Origin: Cellulosimicrobium protaetiae
Lineage (GTDB): Bacteria > Actinomycetota > Actinomycetes > Actinomycetales > Cellulomonadaceae
Length of the DNA stretch: 64,000 nucleotides
NCBI RefSeq assembly: GCF_009708005.2
Contig: NZ_CP052757.1
Location: 2,604,001 to 2,668,000 of the forward strand
Direction of reading: 5' to 3'
The position numbers and the translations under genes were made by a program. Shown one piece after another: positions 16,577-24,402 of this stretch. The notes beneath the pieces were generated by a model. It was given only the letters and a program-made list of their open reading frames with translations, was not told the DNA's origin and did no database searches. Each line of letters starts with the position of its first letter. Positions within the stretch are counted from its first letter, which is position 1.

Positions 16577-17290
16577 GTGACGTCCCCGCGCCCCGCCGCC
16601 GATCCCGCCCTCCCGCAGGCCGTCCTGTGGGACATGGACGGGACGCTCGTCGACACCGAGCCGTACTGGATCGCGGCGGAGCACGAGCTCGTCGACGCGC
16701 ACGGCGGCACGTGGACGCACGAGGACGCGATGTCGCTCGTCGGCAACCCGCTGCGCGAGTCCGCGCGGATCATCCGCGAGCGCGGGGGCGTGGACCTGCC
16801 GATCGACGAGATCGTCGCGTTCCTCATGGGCCGGGTCATCGAGCAGGTGCAGGCCGAGGTCCCGTGGCAGCCCGGGGCGCGCGAGCTCCTCACGGCGCTG
16901 CGCGAGGCGGGCGTGCCGTGCGCGCTCGTCACGATGTCGTACCGCGAGCTCGCGGCGCCGGTCGCCGAGCTCGCGCCGGACGACGCGTTCCAGGTGCTCG
17001 TGTGCGGGGACGAGGTCGAGCGCGGCAAGCCCGACCCCGAGCCGTACCTGCTCGCGGCGCAGCGGCTCGGCGTCGACATCACGCGGTGCGTCGCGATCGA
17101 GGACTCGCCCGCCGGCATCGCGTCGGCGCGTGCCTCCGGCGCGTCGACGCTCGGGGTGGAGGCCGTGGTCCCCGTCCTGCCCGCGCCCGGGCTGAGCCGG
17201 ACGCCGTCGCTCGAGCTCGTCGACGTCGACCTGCTCGCGCGGCTCGTCTCCGGTGAGGTCGTCGACCTCATGGCGGACGACGCCGCCTAG
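16577..17290 (+). CDS. HAD family hydrolase (beta-phosphoglucomutase-like)
   Basis: Haloacid dehalogenase superfamily phosphatase of 237 residues. Motif I is WDMDGTLVDTEPYW with the nucleophilic Asp and the acid/base Asp two residues on. Motif II is VTMSYRE, the Lys/Arg motif is in ERGKPDPEPYLLA, and motif IV is AIEDSPAGIASARA. The alpha-helical cap after motif I places it in subfamily I, so a small phosphorylated sugar or nucleotide is the likely substrate. GTG 16577 has TTGGAG upstream. The stop codon overlaps the APH-like gene's stop on the other strand. HAD and M50 genes are neighbours in related genomes, so what lies between 17.3 and 24.4 kb looks inserted. Confidence 0.92.
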   Translation: MTSPRPAADPALPQAVLWDMDGTLVDTEPYWIAAEHELVDAHGGTWTHEDAMSLVGNPLRESARIIRERGGVDLPIDEIVAFLMGRVIEQVQAEVPWQPGARELLTALREAGVPCALVTMSYRELAAPVAELAPDDAFQVLVCGDEVERGKPDPEPYLLAAQRLGVDITRCVAIEDSPAGIASARASGASTLGVEAVVPVLPAPGLSRTPSLELVDVDLLARLVSGEVVDLMADDAA

Positions 17291-18033
17291 CCTCGCGCGA
17301 GGCGCGCGGCGTCGCGGCGGTACATCCGCGCATGCTCGCGCAGCTCGGGCCTGCCCGTCTCCCGGGCGTGGTCGTCGGTCCAGGCCGCGAGGTCGAGGAG
17401 ACCGTCCCGCATCGCGCGCAGGACGCCGTCGGGCCGTGGCGCGAGGTCGCGACCGTAGCCGTCGAGGAGGTCCGCGAGCCGCTCCTGCGGGGCGGGCCCG
17501 TGCGGCGCGGGCATGTCCTCGCACCATCCGCACAGGCGGTAGGCGAGGGACGCGACGTCCCGGACCCGGGGGCCGGGCGCCGCCATGTCGACGTCGATGA
17601 ACCCGACGAGGGCCCCGTCCGCACGGACCATGTTGTACGGCGCGGCGTCGTTGAGGCACACGACCTCCGCCGGCTCCCGCACCGGCGAGCGCCACACCGC
17701 CCCGGCGAGCGCGAAGCCGACGGTCGCGTCGTGCCACGCGCGCAGCATCGTGCCGGACTGGTGGAGCGTCGCACGGTCCCAGAGCCAGTCGGGGAGCGGC
17801 CAGCCGCCGACCTCGCCCTCGGTCCAGGTCAGGACCTCGCGACCGGCGTCGTCGAGACCGAGCGGTGCGGGGGCCACCGAGACCCCCTGGGCGCGGACCC
17901 ACGCGAGCAGTGCGTGGATCGTCGGCGTCCACGGTCCCGCCGTCCGGTGCACGGTGTCGCCGACGCGGACGACGTCGTTCACGTTCCCGCCCGACAGCTC
18001 GATCTCAGCAGGGCCGGGGTCGTCGGTGCGCAC
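17287..18033 (-). CDS. Aminoglycoside phosphotransferase-like kinase with altered catalytic loop
   Basis: A 248-residue APH-fold protein. The N-terminal lobe starts with SGGNVNDVVRVGDTVHR, typical of this subgroup. The catalytic loop reads VVCLNDAAPYNMV: the Asp and Asn are present, but the His that normally begins this motif (HxDxxxxN) is Leu. The metal-binding motif FIDVDMAAPGPRVRDVA is intact. It may still be an active kinase, since the Asp is the essential base, or be a diverged binding protein. The start is GTG. No resistance role should be assumed; most chromosomal members have unknown substrates. Confidence 0.82.
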   Translation of the reverse strand: MRTDDPGPAEIELSGGNVNDVVRVGDTVHRTAGPWTPTIHALLAWVRAQGVSVAPAPLGLDDAGREVLTWTEGEVGGWPLPDWLWDRATLHQSGTMLRAWHDATVGFALAGAVWRSPVREPAEVVCLNDAAPYNMVRADGALVGFIDVDMAAPGPRVRDVASLAYRLCGWCEDMPAPHGPAPQERLADLLDGYGRDLAPRPDGVLRAMRDGLLDLAAWTDDHARETGRPELREHARMYRRDAARLARG

Positions 18034-18084
18034 CTGCCGATGGTGGCACGGTCCGGGCTTGGGACCGCACGGAATTCTCCGGGC

Positions 18085-20307
18085 TCAGAGCAGCTCGGCG
18101 AGCATCGCGGCGGCGCGCTCGGCCCCGTCCGTCTCGACCGGCAGCCTCGTCCCGCCGCGGGCACGCCCCGCTCCGCGGCCGTGAGCGGCGAGCTCGGCGA
18201 CCATCGCCGCGGCGAGCGCGTCCGGGTCGGACGCCTCGGCGTACTCGACGCACCGTCCGGCGCCGTAGCGCTCGAGCCGGTGCCGCACGTGGACGTTCTG
18301 CTCGAAGTGGTGCTGGAGCGGGACGTAGAGGAACGGCGTGCCGGCGGCCGCGAGCTCCATGCTCGTCGTCAGTCCGCCCTGCACGACGGCGAGGTCGCAG
18401 GCGGCCAGGTGCCGGTACAGGTCGGGGACGTACCCGCGGTACGTGACACCCTGCCGTCTCGGTAGCGTCGCGGGGTCGATCCGCGGGCCCGTCACGACGA
18501 GGAACCGCAGCCCGTCGACCGTGCGCCGCGCTGCCGGGACGGCGTCGAGCACGCGGCGCAGCAGCGACGTGCCCACCCCGGAGCCGCCGACGGTCACGAC
18601 GCACAGCACGTCGTCGGGCCCGAGGCCGAGGTCACGCCGCAACGTCTCGCGCTCCGCCTCGTCCGGGGGTACGAACCCGGTGACGTACCCGGCGAAGTCG
18701 AAGTTCTGCTCGGTCCACTCCCGGATCCCCGGGAGGCCGGGCCCGAACGTGAGGTCGACGACGTCGTCCGGGTTCCCGACGAAGACCGAGCGGTCCCGGA
18801 CCCGTGCGAAGCGTGCCCGTCGCTCGATCATCTCGGCGTTGTAGTCGGCGGTCAGCGCCGCCTCCGCCGGGCCGCCGTCGGGCATCGGCACCCAGCCGAC
18901 GAAGTCGGTCATCCACGCGAACGAGAACCGCTTGAGCTCGGGGTTCTCGTGCAGGAAGTGGTCGACGTCCCACGCCTCGTCGCCGACCACGAGGTCGTAG
19001 CGCCCGTCCTCCACGACGTCCGCGAAGACCATGAAGTTGTTCACCATGATCTCGTCCATGCGGCGGATCGCCTGGAAGGCGTGCAGGTCGTGGTCGGCGG
19101 ACTCGTCCTCGACGTGGGCGGACTCGTTCGCGAGCCAGGCCGAGGCGGGGTGCACGCGCTCGCCGGCGTCGGCGAGCACGCGGGTCACCGGGTGCTGGGT
19201 GAGCCAGTCGATCTCGAGGTCCGGGTGGTGCTCGCGCAGCCCGCGGGCGACGGCGAGGTCGCGACGGGCGTGGCCCAGGCCGATCGGCGAGGACAGGTAG
19301 AGCGCGCGGCGGTTCCGGTGCGGCGCACGCGTCCAGGTCCGGCGGCGGGGTCGCTGTGCGGCCTCGGCGGGGGCGGTGCGCTCGACGAAGTCCTGGACCA
19401 GCAGGTTGACCCGGACCGGGTCGCGCGCCGGCAGGCCGTGCCCGCCGCCGTCGACCAGGACGAGCTCGCCGCCGGTGAGCGCGGCGAGGCGCTCGCCGAT
19501 CGCGGCCGGGCGGACGGCGTCGTGCGTCCCGTGCACGACGAGCACGGGGCAGGAGACCTGCGCGCACAGGGGTTCGAGCGGGGTGCGTACGGCGCCCTCC
19601 AGCCCGAGCCGGCCCGCGGTGGTGTCGGCGAGCGTCCGCGGGGCGATCTCGTGGGCCCAGCGCACGACGTCCTCGACCTGCTTCGTGGAGTGCGGCTCGG
19701 TGAACATCTTGCGGGCGAAGAAGTCGACGTAGTCGTCGTAGCCGCCGGCGAGCCAGTACGCCTTGTTGTACTTGGCCCAGCCCTCGGTGGTGTCGTGGCG
19801 CGCGTCCCAGGCGTACCGCTCGCGCTCCGGCGCCGCGACGGCCAGGCCGCACGAGGGGGCGATCGCGACGAGCCCCTGCACGCGCCCAGGGTGGGTCGCC
19901 GCGAGGTGGACCGCCCAGGCGGCCCCGCACGAGTACCCGACGACGACGGCGGTGCGCGTCCCGGTGTCGTCCAGCACCGCGGCCGCGTCCGCCGCGTACT
20001 GCTCGTCGGTGTACGCGGCGGCGCCCTCGGGTCGCCCGGCGCCCCCGCTCCCGCGACCGTCGAAGGTCACGACGCGGGAGCGTCGGGCGAGGAAGGGGAC
20101 CTGGGCCTTCCAGAAGCGGGACGGCACCAGCGACCAGGTCGGCAGGAGCAGGACGGTCGGACCCGTCGTCCCGTGGACGGCCCAGGGGAGCGGCACCCCG
20201 TCGCGGACGACGACGCCGGTCCGGTCGGGCGGGCGGACGGGAGCCGGTTCTGACCGAGGCGTGGGACGGCCCGTCATCCTCGCAGTGTCCTCCTGTGCGG
20301 CGGTCAT
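18085..20307 (-). CDS. Alpha/beta hydrolase-glycosyltransferase fusion protein
   Basis: One 740-residue protein with two enzyme domains. Residues 30-312 are an alpha/beta hydrolase: nucleophile Ser126 in GYSCG, oxyanion region LLPTWSLVPSRFW, acid Asp263 in HGTHDAV and base His290 in GGGHGLP. After a basic Arg/Pro-rich linker (about 318-334), residues 335-740 are a GT-B glycosyltransferase of the MurG/UDP-glycosyltransferase kind, with SSPIGLGHARRDLAVARGL, TVGGSGVGTSLLRRV and the donor-site stretch VVQGGLTTSMELAAAGTPF. The ATG at 20307 has GGGAGG at good spacing. It is 50 bases behind the methyltransferase and so in one operon. Its substrate is unknown; ester or acyl removal coupled to glycosylation of a lipid or secondary metabolite is my inference. 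Confidence 0.85.
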   Translation of the reverse strand: MTAAQEDTARMTGRPTPRSEPAPVRPPDRTGVVVRDGVPLPWAVHGTTGPTVLLLPTWSLVPSRFWKAQVPFLARRSRVVTFDGRGSGGAGRPEGAAAYTDEQYAADAAAVLDDTGTRTAVVVGYSCGAAWAVHLAATHPGRVQGLVAIAPSCGLAVAAPERERYAWDARHDTTEGWAKYNKAYWLAGGYDDYVDFFARKMFTEPHSTKQVEDVVRWAHEIAPRTLADTTAGRLGLEGAVRTPLEPLCAQVSCPVLVVHGTHDAVRPAAIGERLAALTGGELVLVDGGGHGLPARDPVRVNLLVQDFVERTAPAEAAQRPRRRTWTRAPHRNRRALYLSSPIGLGHARRDLAVARGLREHHPDLEIDWLTQHPVTRVLADAGERVHPASAWLANESAHVEDESADHDLHAFQAIRRMDEIMVNNFMVFADVVEDGRYDLVVGDEAWDVDHFLHENPELKRFSFAWMTDFVGWVPMPDGGPAEAALTADYNAEMIERRARFARVRDRSVFVGNPDDVVDLTFGPGLPGIREWTEQNFDFAGYVTGFVPPDEAERETLRRDLGLGPDDVLCVVTVGGSGVGTSLLRRVLDAVPAARRTVDGLRFLVVTGPRIDPATLPRRQGVTYRGYVPDLYRHLAACDLAVVQGGLTTSMELAAAGTPFLYVPLQHHFEQNVHVRHRLERYGAGRCVEYAEASDPDALAAAMVAELAAHGRGAGRARGGTRLPVETDGAERAAAMLAELL

Positions 20308-20357
20308 GCCCACCCTCCCGTCCTGGTTCCTCGTCCGGCGGTCGTCGCGGCCCGGCC

Positions 20358-21455
20358 TCAGGGCCGGATCTCCAGGACGCGGTTGAACGGCGTCTCGGCG
20401 ACGGACGCGAACCGGCCGAACCCGCCCGCCGTCGCGACGTCCCGGATCCGGGCCGGACCGGCCTGCGTGCCGAGCGCGAGCCCGACGTCCTGGGACAGCG
20501 ACGCCGGCGTGCAGAGCAGGGTCGAGAAGCCGTAGTACGCCCGGCCGACGGGGTGGAGGTTGTCCTCGACCCGGTCCCCGGCCATCGGCTCGACGACCAT
20601 CCACGTCCCGTCCGGGGCGAGGGCGCGCCGGACCTGCTCGGCCGCACCGACGGGATCCCCCATGTCGTGGAGGCAGTCGAACATCGTGACGAGGTCGAAG
20701 CCCGACCCCGGGAGCTCCTGGGCCGAGGCGACCTCGAACCGCACCCGGTCCTCGACGCCCGCGTCCGCCGCCCGCTGCCGCGCCACCGCGACCGACTCCG
20801 GGTGGTAGTCCGAGCCCACGAACCGCGACCGCGGGAACGCCTGGGCCATGAGCACGGTCGAGGCGCCGTGGCCGCAGCCCACGTCCGCGACGAGCGCGCC
20901 CCGCTCGAGCTTGTCCACCACGCCGTCGAGCGCGGGCAGCCACTCGGCGACCAGGTGGGCGTGGTAGCTCGGGCGGAAGAACCGCTCGCACCCGACGTGG
21001 ACGTCGGTGACGTGCTCGTGCCACCCGTACCCGCCGCCGCTGCGCGCGGCGTCGAGCACGTGGTCGAGGTCGTGCGTGGTGCCGAGCGCGAGCTGGAACA
21101 GGCCGGGCAGGAACGCCGGGCTGTCCTCGACGGTCAGCGCGACCGCCTGCTCGGGCGGGAGGGTGTAGCGGCCCGACGGCGGGTCGTACGTCACGTACCC
21201 GCCCGCGGCCTGGGCGTTGAGCCACTCCCGCGCGTACGGCTCCGCCGTCCCGGTGCGCTCCGCCAGCTCCGCCGGTGTCGTCGGGCCCTGGGCCGCGAGG
21301 TCGCGGTAGTAGCCGAGCTTGTCGCCGAGGACGACGAGCCCCGCGTTGAGGGTGGCCCCGACCTCGTCGACCGCGCGGAGGACGAACGCCATGAGGGCGT
21401 CCATGTCGAGGGCGGGTGCCTGCCCGGTCGTCCCCGGGCTCGTCTGGGTGCTCAT
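20358..21455 (-). CDS. Class I SAM-dependent methyltransferase with N-terminal winged-helix domain
   Basis: A 365-residue methyltransferase of the mycobacterial Rv2258c-like family. Residues 20-105 form a winged-helix or dimerisation domain (TPAELAERTGTAEPYAREWLN). The SAM site follows: motif I VADVGCGHGAST near residue 190, acidic motif II FVGSDYHPESV, and VTMFDCLHDMGDP. The C-terminal region contains the lid sequence AYYGFSTLLCTPASL. AGGAG precedes the ATG. It is the first gene of an operon with the hydrolase-glycosyltransferase fusion. The acceptor is unknown, and a small molecule made by the same locus is the simplest guess. Confidence 0.9.
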   Translation of the reverse strand: MSTQTSPGTTGQAPALDMDALMAFVLRAVDEVGATLNAGLVVLGDKLGYYRDLAAQGPTTPAELAERTGTAEPYAREWLNAQAAGGYVTYDPPSGRYTLPPEQAVALTVEDSPAFLPGLFQLALGTTHDLDHVLDAARSGGGYGWHEHVTDVHVGCERFFRPSYHAHLVAEWLPALDGVVDKLERGALVADVGCGHGASTVLMAQAFPRSRFVGSDYHPESVAVARQRAADAGVEDRVRFEVASAQELPGSGFDLVTMFDCLHDMGDPVGAAEQVRRALAPDGTWMVVEPMAGDRVEDNLHPVGRAYYGFSTLLCTPASLSQDVGLALGTQAGPARIRDVATAGGFGRFASVAETPFNRVLEIRP

Positions 21456-21473
21456 CGGATGCTCCTGTGCTGT

Positions 21474-21500
21474 CGGTACCCGGCAGGTCTGCCGGTACCG
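21474..21500. promoter_or_regulatory. Near-perfect dyad upstream of the methyltransferase operon, operator candidate
   Basis: Arms CGGTACCCGGCAG and CTGCCGGTACCG pair over 12 bases with one bulged C and a two-base centre. The dyad overlaps the predicted start of transcription that follows a TACGTT -10 on the minus strand (near 21505). It would suit a repressor or activator site, or an mRNA leader hairpin. Confidence 0.55.
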
Positions 21501-21578
21501 GCGAACGTAGGACGGGGCGCGCGCCGACCGCGTCCGGTGGCCCCCCTGGTCGTCCGGGGTCCGGCACCTCGTCCTGCC

Positions 21579-21594
21579 GGGGCGGGCCCGCCCC
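21579..21594. promoter_or_regulatory. 16 bp perfect palindrome next to the LAL regulator promoter
   Basis: GGGGCGGGCCCGCCCC is its own reverse complement and ends five bases before the TACACT -10 at 21599-21604 of the LuxR-family gene. Its place between -10 and -35 suits an autoregulatory operator. Confidence 0.5.
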
Positions 21595-21605
21595 TCCCTA
21601 CACTC

Positions 21606-24353
21606 ATGGACGTGGCGCTCCTCGGCAGGGCCGCCGAGCAGGAGACGGTCGCCCGCCTCCTCGCCTCGGCGCGTCTGGGCCGGGGCGGCGCGCTCGTCCT
21701 CGCGGGCGAGCCGGGCGTCGGCAAGACCGCGCTGCTCGCCGACGCGCTCGACCGCGCCGGGCGCGAGCCCGGGTCGGGGGCGGGCGTGCGCGTCCTCGCC
21801 GCGACGCCCGCCGAGGTGGAGCAGGACCTGCCGTTCGCCGCCCTCCAGTCCCTGCTGCTTCCGGCGCTGCGGCTGCTCGACGACATCCCGGCCCCGCAGG
21901 CCGCCGAGCTCGGCGCGGCGCTGAGCCTGCGGTCCGGCGGCGGCCGGGACCGGTTCGCTATCGGGGCGGCCACCCTGAGCCTGCTCAGCCGGTACGCCGA
22001 GGACGGCCCGGTCGTCGTCGTGCTCGACGACGTGCACTGGGCGGACCGGCCGTCGGTCGACGCGCTGGTGTTCGCCGCGCGTCGCGTCCGCGACGACCCG
22101 ATCGCGGTCCTCGTCGCCGGCCGCAGCGGCGAGCTCCCGGAGGCGGTGCGGGGGCTTCCCACGATCGACCTGGCAGGGCTCGCCCCTGACGCCGCCGCCC
22201 TGCTGCTCGCCGCGGCGTTCCCCGCCGGCCCCGCCCGGGAGCCCGACGCGCTCTACCGCGAGACCGGTGGCAACCCGCTGGCCCTGCTGGAGCTGGCGGC
22301 CGAGCCCGCGGACGACGCGACCGCGGGCGGCGACACGGCCGGTCTCCCGCACACGCTGCCCGCGCGGCTGCAGCGCGCGTTCGCGCGGCGCCTGGAGACG
22401 CTGCCCGGGACCGCCCGCGCCGTCGCGCTCGTCGCGGCCCTCTCGGGGGGTGACCTCCGGCTGACGCGCGCGACGTGCCGTCGACTCGACCTCGACCCGG
22501 CCGGCCTCGATGACGCCGAGCGGGACGGTCTGCTCACGGTGGGGGACGGGCACGTGGCGTTCCGGCACCCCCTGCTGCGCTCGGTCGTCTACGGCGCGAC
22601 GGACCGGGAGGTCCGACGCCGGGCCCACCTGGCCCTCGCCGACGAGCTCGCGGGGGTGGACGCCGACCGCCGCGCCTGGCACCTGGCGGCCGCCGCGACC
22701 GGGCTCGACGAGGGCGTCGCGAAGCTCCTCGACGGCGTCGGCGCGCGGGCGGCGGAGCGGACGGCGTTCACCGTCGCGGCGACCGCGCTCGAGCGTGGGG
22801 CACGCCTGAGCCCGGAGCCCGAGAACGCGCACGCGCGGCTCGTCGCCGCCGCACGTGCCGCCTGGGCCGGGGGGCAACCGGCCCGGGCCCTGGCCCTGCT
22901 CGACGAGGCGGAACCGCCGGCCGGGACCCGGTCCGCCGCCGGCGCCGCGCTGCGCGCCACCGTCGCGATGCGCGCGGGATCCGTGCGCGACGGCCTGGAC
23001 CTGCTCGAGCGGGCGGCCGACCTCGCCTCACCCGACGACCAGGTCCTGCTCCTCGCCGAGGCGTGCCGCGCGTCGATGTACCTGGTCGACACCGCTGCCC
23101 TGCGCCGCGTCGAGGAACGCCTCGACGCCGCCCTGCCGCGTGTGACGGACCCCGTCTCGCAGGCGGTCGGCCTCGCCTCGTCCGGGGCGTCCGGCGTGCT
23201 GCTCGGCCGCGACGCGACGTCCCGGCTGCGCGACGCCGTCGCGCTCCTGGCCGAGCACGCGGACCCGCTGGCGCACCCCGCCGCGCTGCCGTGGATCATG
23301 CTGGCGCCCCTCTTCCTGCGCGACGCCGACGCCGGTGCGGAGCTGCGCGCCCTGGTCGACGAGGTCCGCTCGCGCGTCGGGGTGGGTGCCCTGCCCGACG
23401 TGCTGTTCCACGTGGCTCGCGACCAGGCGACCACCGACGCGTGGGAGCGCGCCGCAGCCAACTACGACGAGGCCGCGCGGCTGGCGCGCGAGACCGGGCA
23501 GGGCGGAGAGCTCGCCATGGCGCTCGCCGGGCTCGCCTGGCTCGACTCACGGGCCGGGCGCGGTGCGGCGTGCCGGGAGCACGCCGCGGACGCCGCCCGG
23601 CTGTGCCGGGAACGGTCGATGCTCTTCGGTCTCATCTGGTCCGAGCTCGCGCTGGGCGACCTGGAGCTCTCGGAGGGAGAGTCTCGCGCGGCGGCGGTCC
23701 GGCTCACGACGCTCGCCTCGACCCTCGACGAGCTGGGCGTCCGCGACCCCGACCTGCACCCCGGGCCGGAGCTGGTCGACGCCCTGCTGCGGACGGGCCG
23801 GGACGCCGAGGCCCGGGAGGTCGCCGAGCGGTTCGCGGAGGCGGCGGAGGCGACGGGGCGGGCGTGGACCCGTGGGCGTGCCGAGCGGGCGCTCGGGCTC
23901 GTCGCGGCCGACGACGGGCTCGACGAACGCTTCGAGAACGCCCTCGCCTGGCACGGGCGGACCCGGGACGTGTTCGAGCGCGCGCGCACCCGGCTCGCCT
24001 TCGGGATGCGCCTGCGCCGGTCCGGGCGGCGCGTCGACGCGCGGGTGCACCTGCGGGACGCGCTGGGCACGTTCGACGACCTCGGCGCGCAGGTCTGGGC
24101 GGCCACCACGCGGACCGAGCTCGAGGCGACCGGCGAGAAGGTCGCGCCACGCGAGGGCGTCGGGCCCGGCGCCCTGACCCCGCAGGAGCTCCAGGTCTGC
24201 CTGCTCCTGGCCGAGGGCCGGACGACGCGGGAGACCGCCGCGGCGCTCTTCCTCAGCCCCAAGACCGTCGAGTACCACCTCCGCAAGGTGTACACGAGGC
24301 TCGGGATCCACTCCCGGGAGGAGCTCGCCGTCGTGCTGCGCGACGCGCGATGA
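21606..24353 (+). CDS. LuxR-family transcriptional regulator with AAA/NB-ARC-like ATPase (LAL type)
   Basis: Large ATP-dependent regulator of 915 residues. The N-terminal ATPase has Walker A GEPGVGKT (residues 34-41), Walker B VVVVLDDVHWAD and a sensor-like VLVAGRSGELP. The centre (about 280-830) is TPR-like alpha-helical repeat, a likely ligand or partner platform. The C-terminal 65 residues are a LuxR helix-turn-helix (LTPQELQVCLLLAEGRTTRE and SPKTVEYHLRKVYTRLG). LAL regulators usually activate secondary metabolism or sugar-use genes. It is divergent from the methyltransferase operon, which it probably controls. The -10 TACACT ends one base before ATG 21606 and seven before GTG 21612, so the leaderless start is more likely the GTG. 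Confidence 0.92.
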   Translation: MDVALLGRAAEQETVARLLASARLGRGGALVLAGEPGVGKTALLADALDRAGREPGSGAGVRVLAATPAEVEQDLPFAALQSLLLPALRLLDDIPAPQAAELGAALSLRSGGGRDRFAIGAATLSLLSRYAEDGPVVVVLDDVHWADRPSVDALVFAARRVRDDPIAVLVAGRSGELPEAVRGLPTIDLAGLAPDAAALLLAAAFPAGPAREPDALYRETGGNPLALLELAAEPADDATAGGDTAGLPHTLPARLQRAFARRLETLPGTARAVALVAALSGGDLRLTRATCRRLDLDPAGLDDAERDGLLTVGDGHVAFRHPLLRSVVYGATDREVRRRAHLALADELAGVDADRRAWHLAAAATGLDEGVAKLLDGVGARAAERTAFTVAATALERGARLSPEPENAHARLVAAARAAWAGGQPARALALLDEAEPPAGTRSAAGAALRATVAMRAGSVRDGLDLLERAADLASPDDQVLLLAEACRASMYLVDTAALRRVEERLDAALPRVTDPVSQAVGLASSGASGVLLGRDATSRLRDAVALLAEHADPLAHPAALPWIMLAPLFLRDADAGAELRALVDEVRSRVGVGALPDVLFHVARDQATTDAWERAAANYDEAARLARETGQGGELAMALAGLAWLDSRAGRGAACREHAADAARLCRERSMLFGLIWSELALGDLELSEGESRAAAVRLTTLASTLDELGVRDPDLHPGPELVDALLRTGRDAEAREVAERFAEAAEATGRAWTRGRAERALGLVAADDGLDERFENALAWHGRTRDVFERARTRLAFGMRLRRSGRRVDARVHLRDALGTFDDLGAQVWAATTRTELEATGEKVAPREGVGPGALTPQELQVCLLLAEGRTTRETAAALFLSPKTVEYHLRKVYTRLGIHSREELAVVLRDAR

Positions 24354-24390
24354 GCGACGTGCGGCGGACCCGCGGGGTCGGGCGAGCGCA

Positions 24391-24396
24391 TAGGCT
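24391..24396 (+). promoter_or_regulatory. -10 hexamer TAGGCT for the M50 protease
   Basis: It ends six bases before the GTG at 24403. Confidence 0.6.
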
Positions 24397-24402
24397 CTCC
24401 GG

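Noticed and set aside
17287-18033. Antibiotic resistance gene (aminoglycoside phosphotransferase)
   Set aside because: The similarity is to the APH fold only, the catalytic His is replaced, and most chromosomal members have other substrates.
20308-21567. N-terminal 420 residues of the long frame that contains the hydrolase-glycosyltransferase
   Set aside because: This stretch overlaps the methyltransferase gene in another frame and has no domain features. The ATG at 20307 with a GGGAGG site is the proper start.
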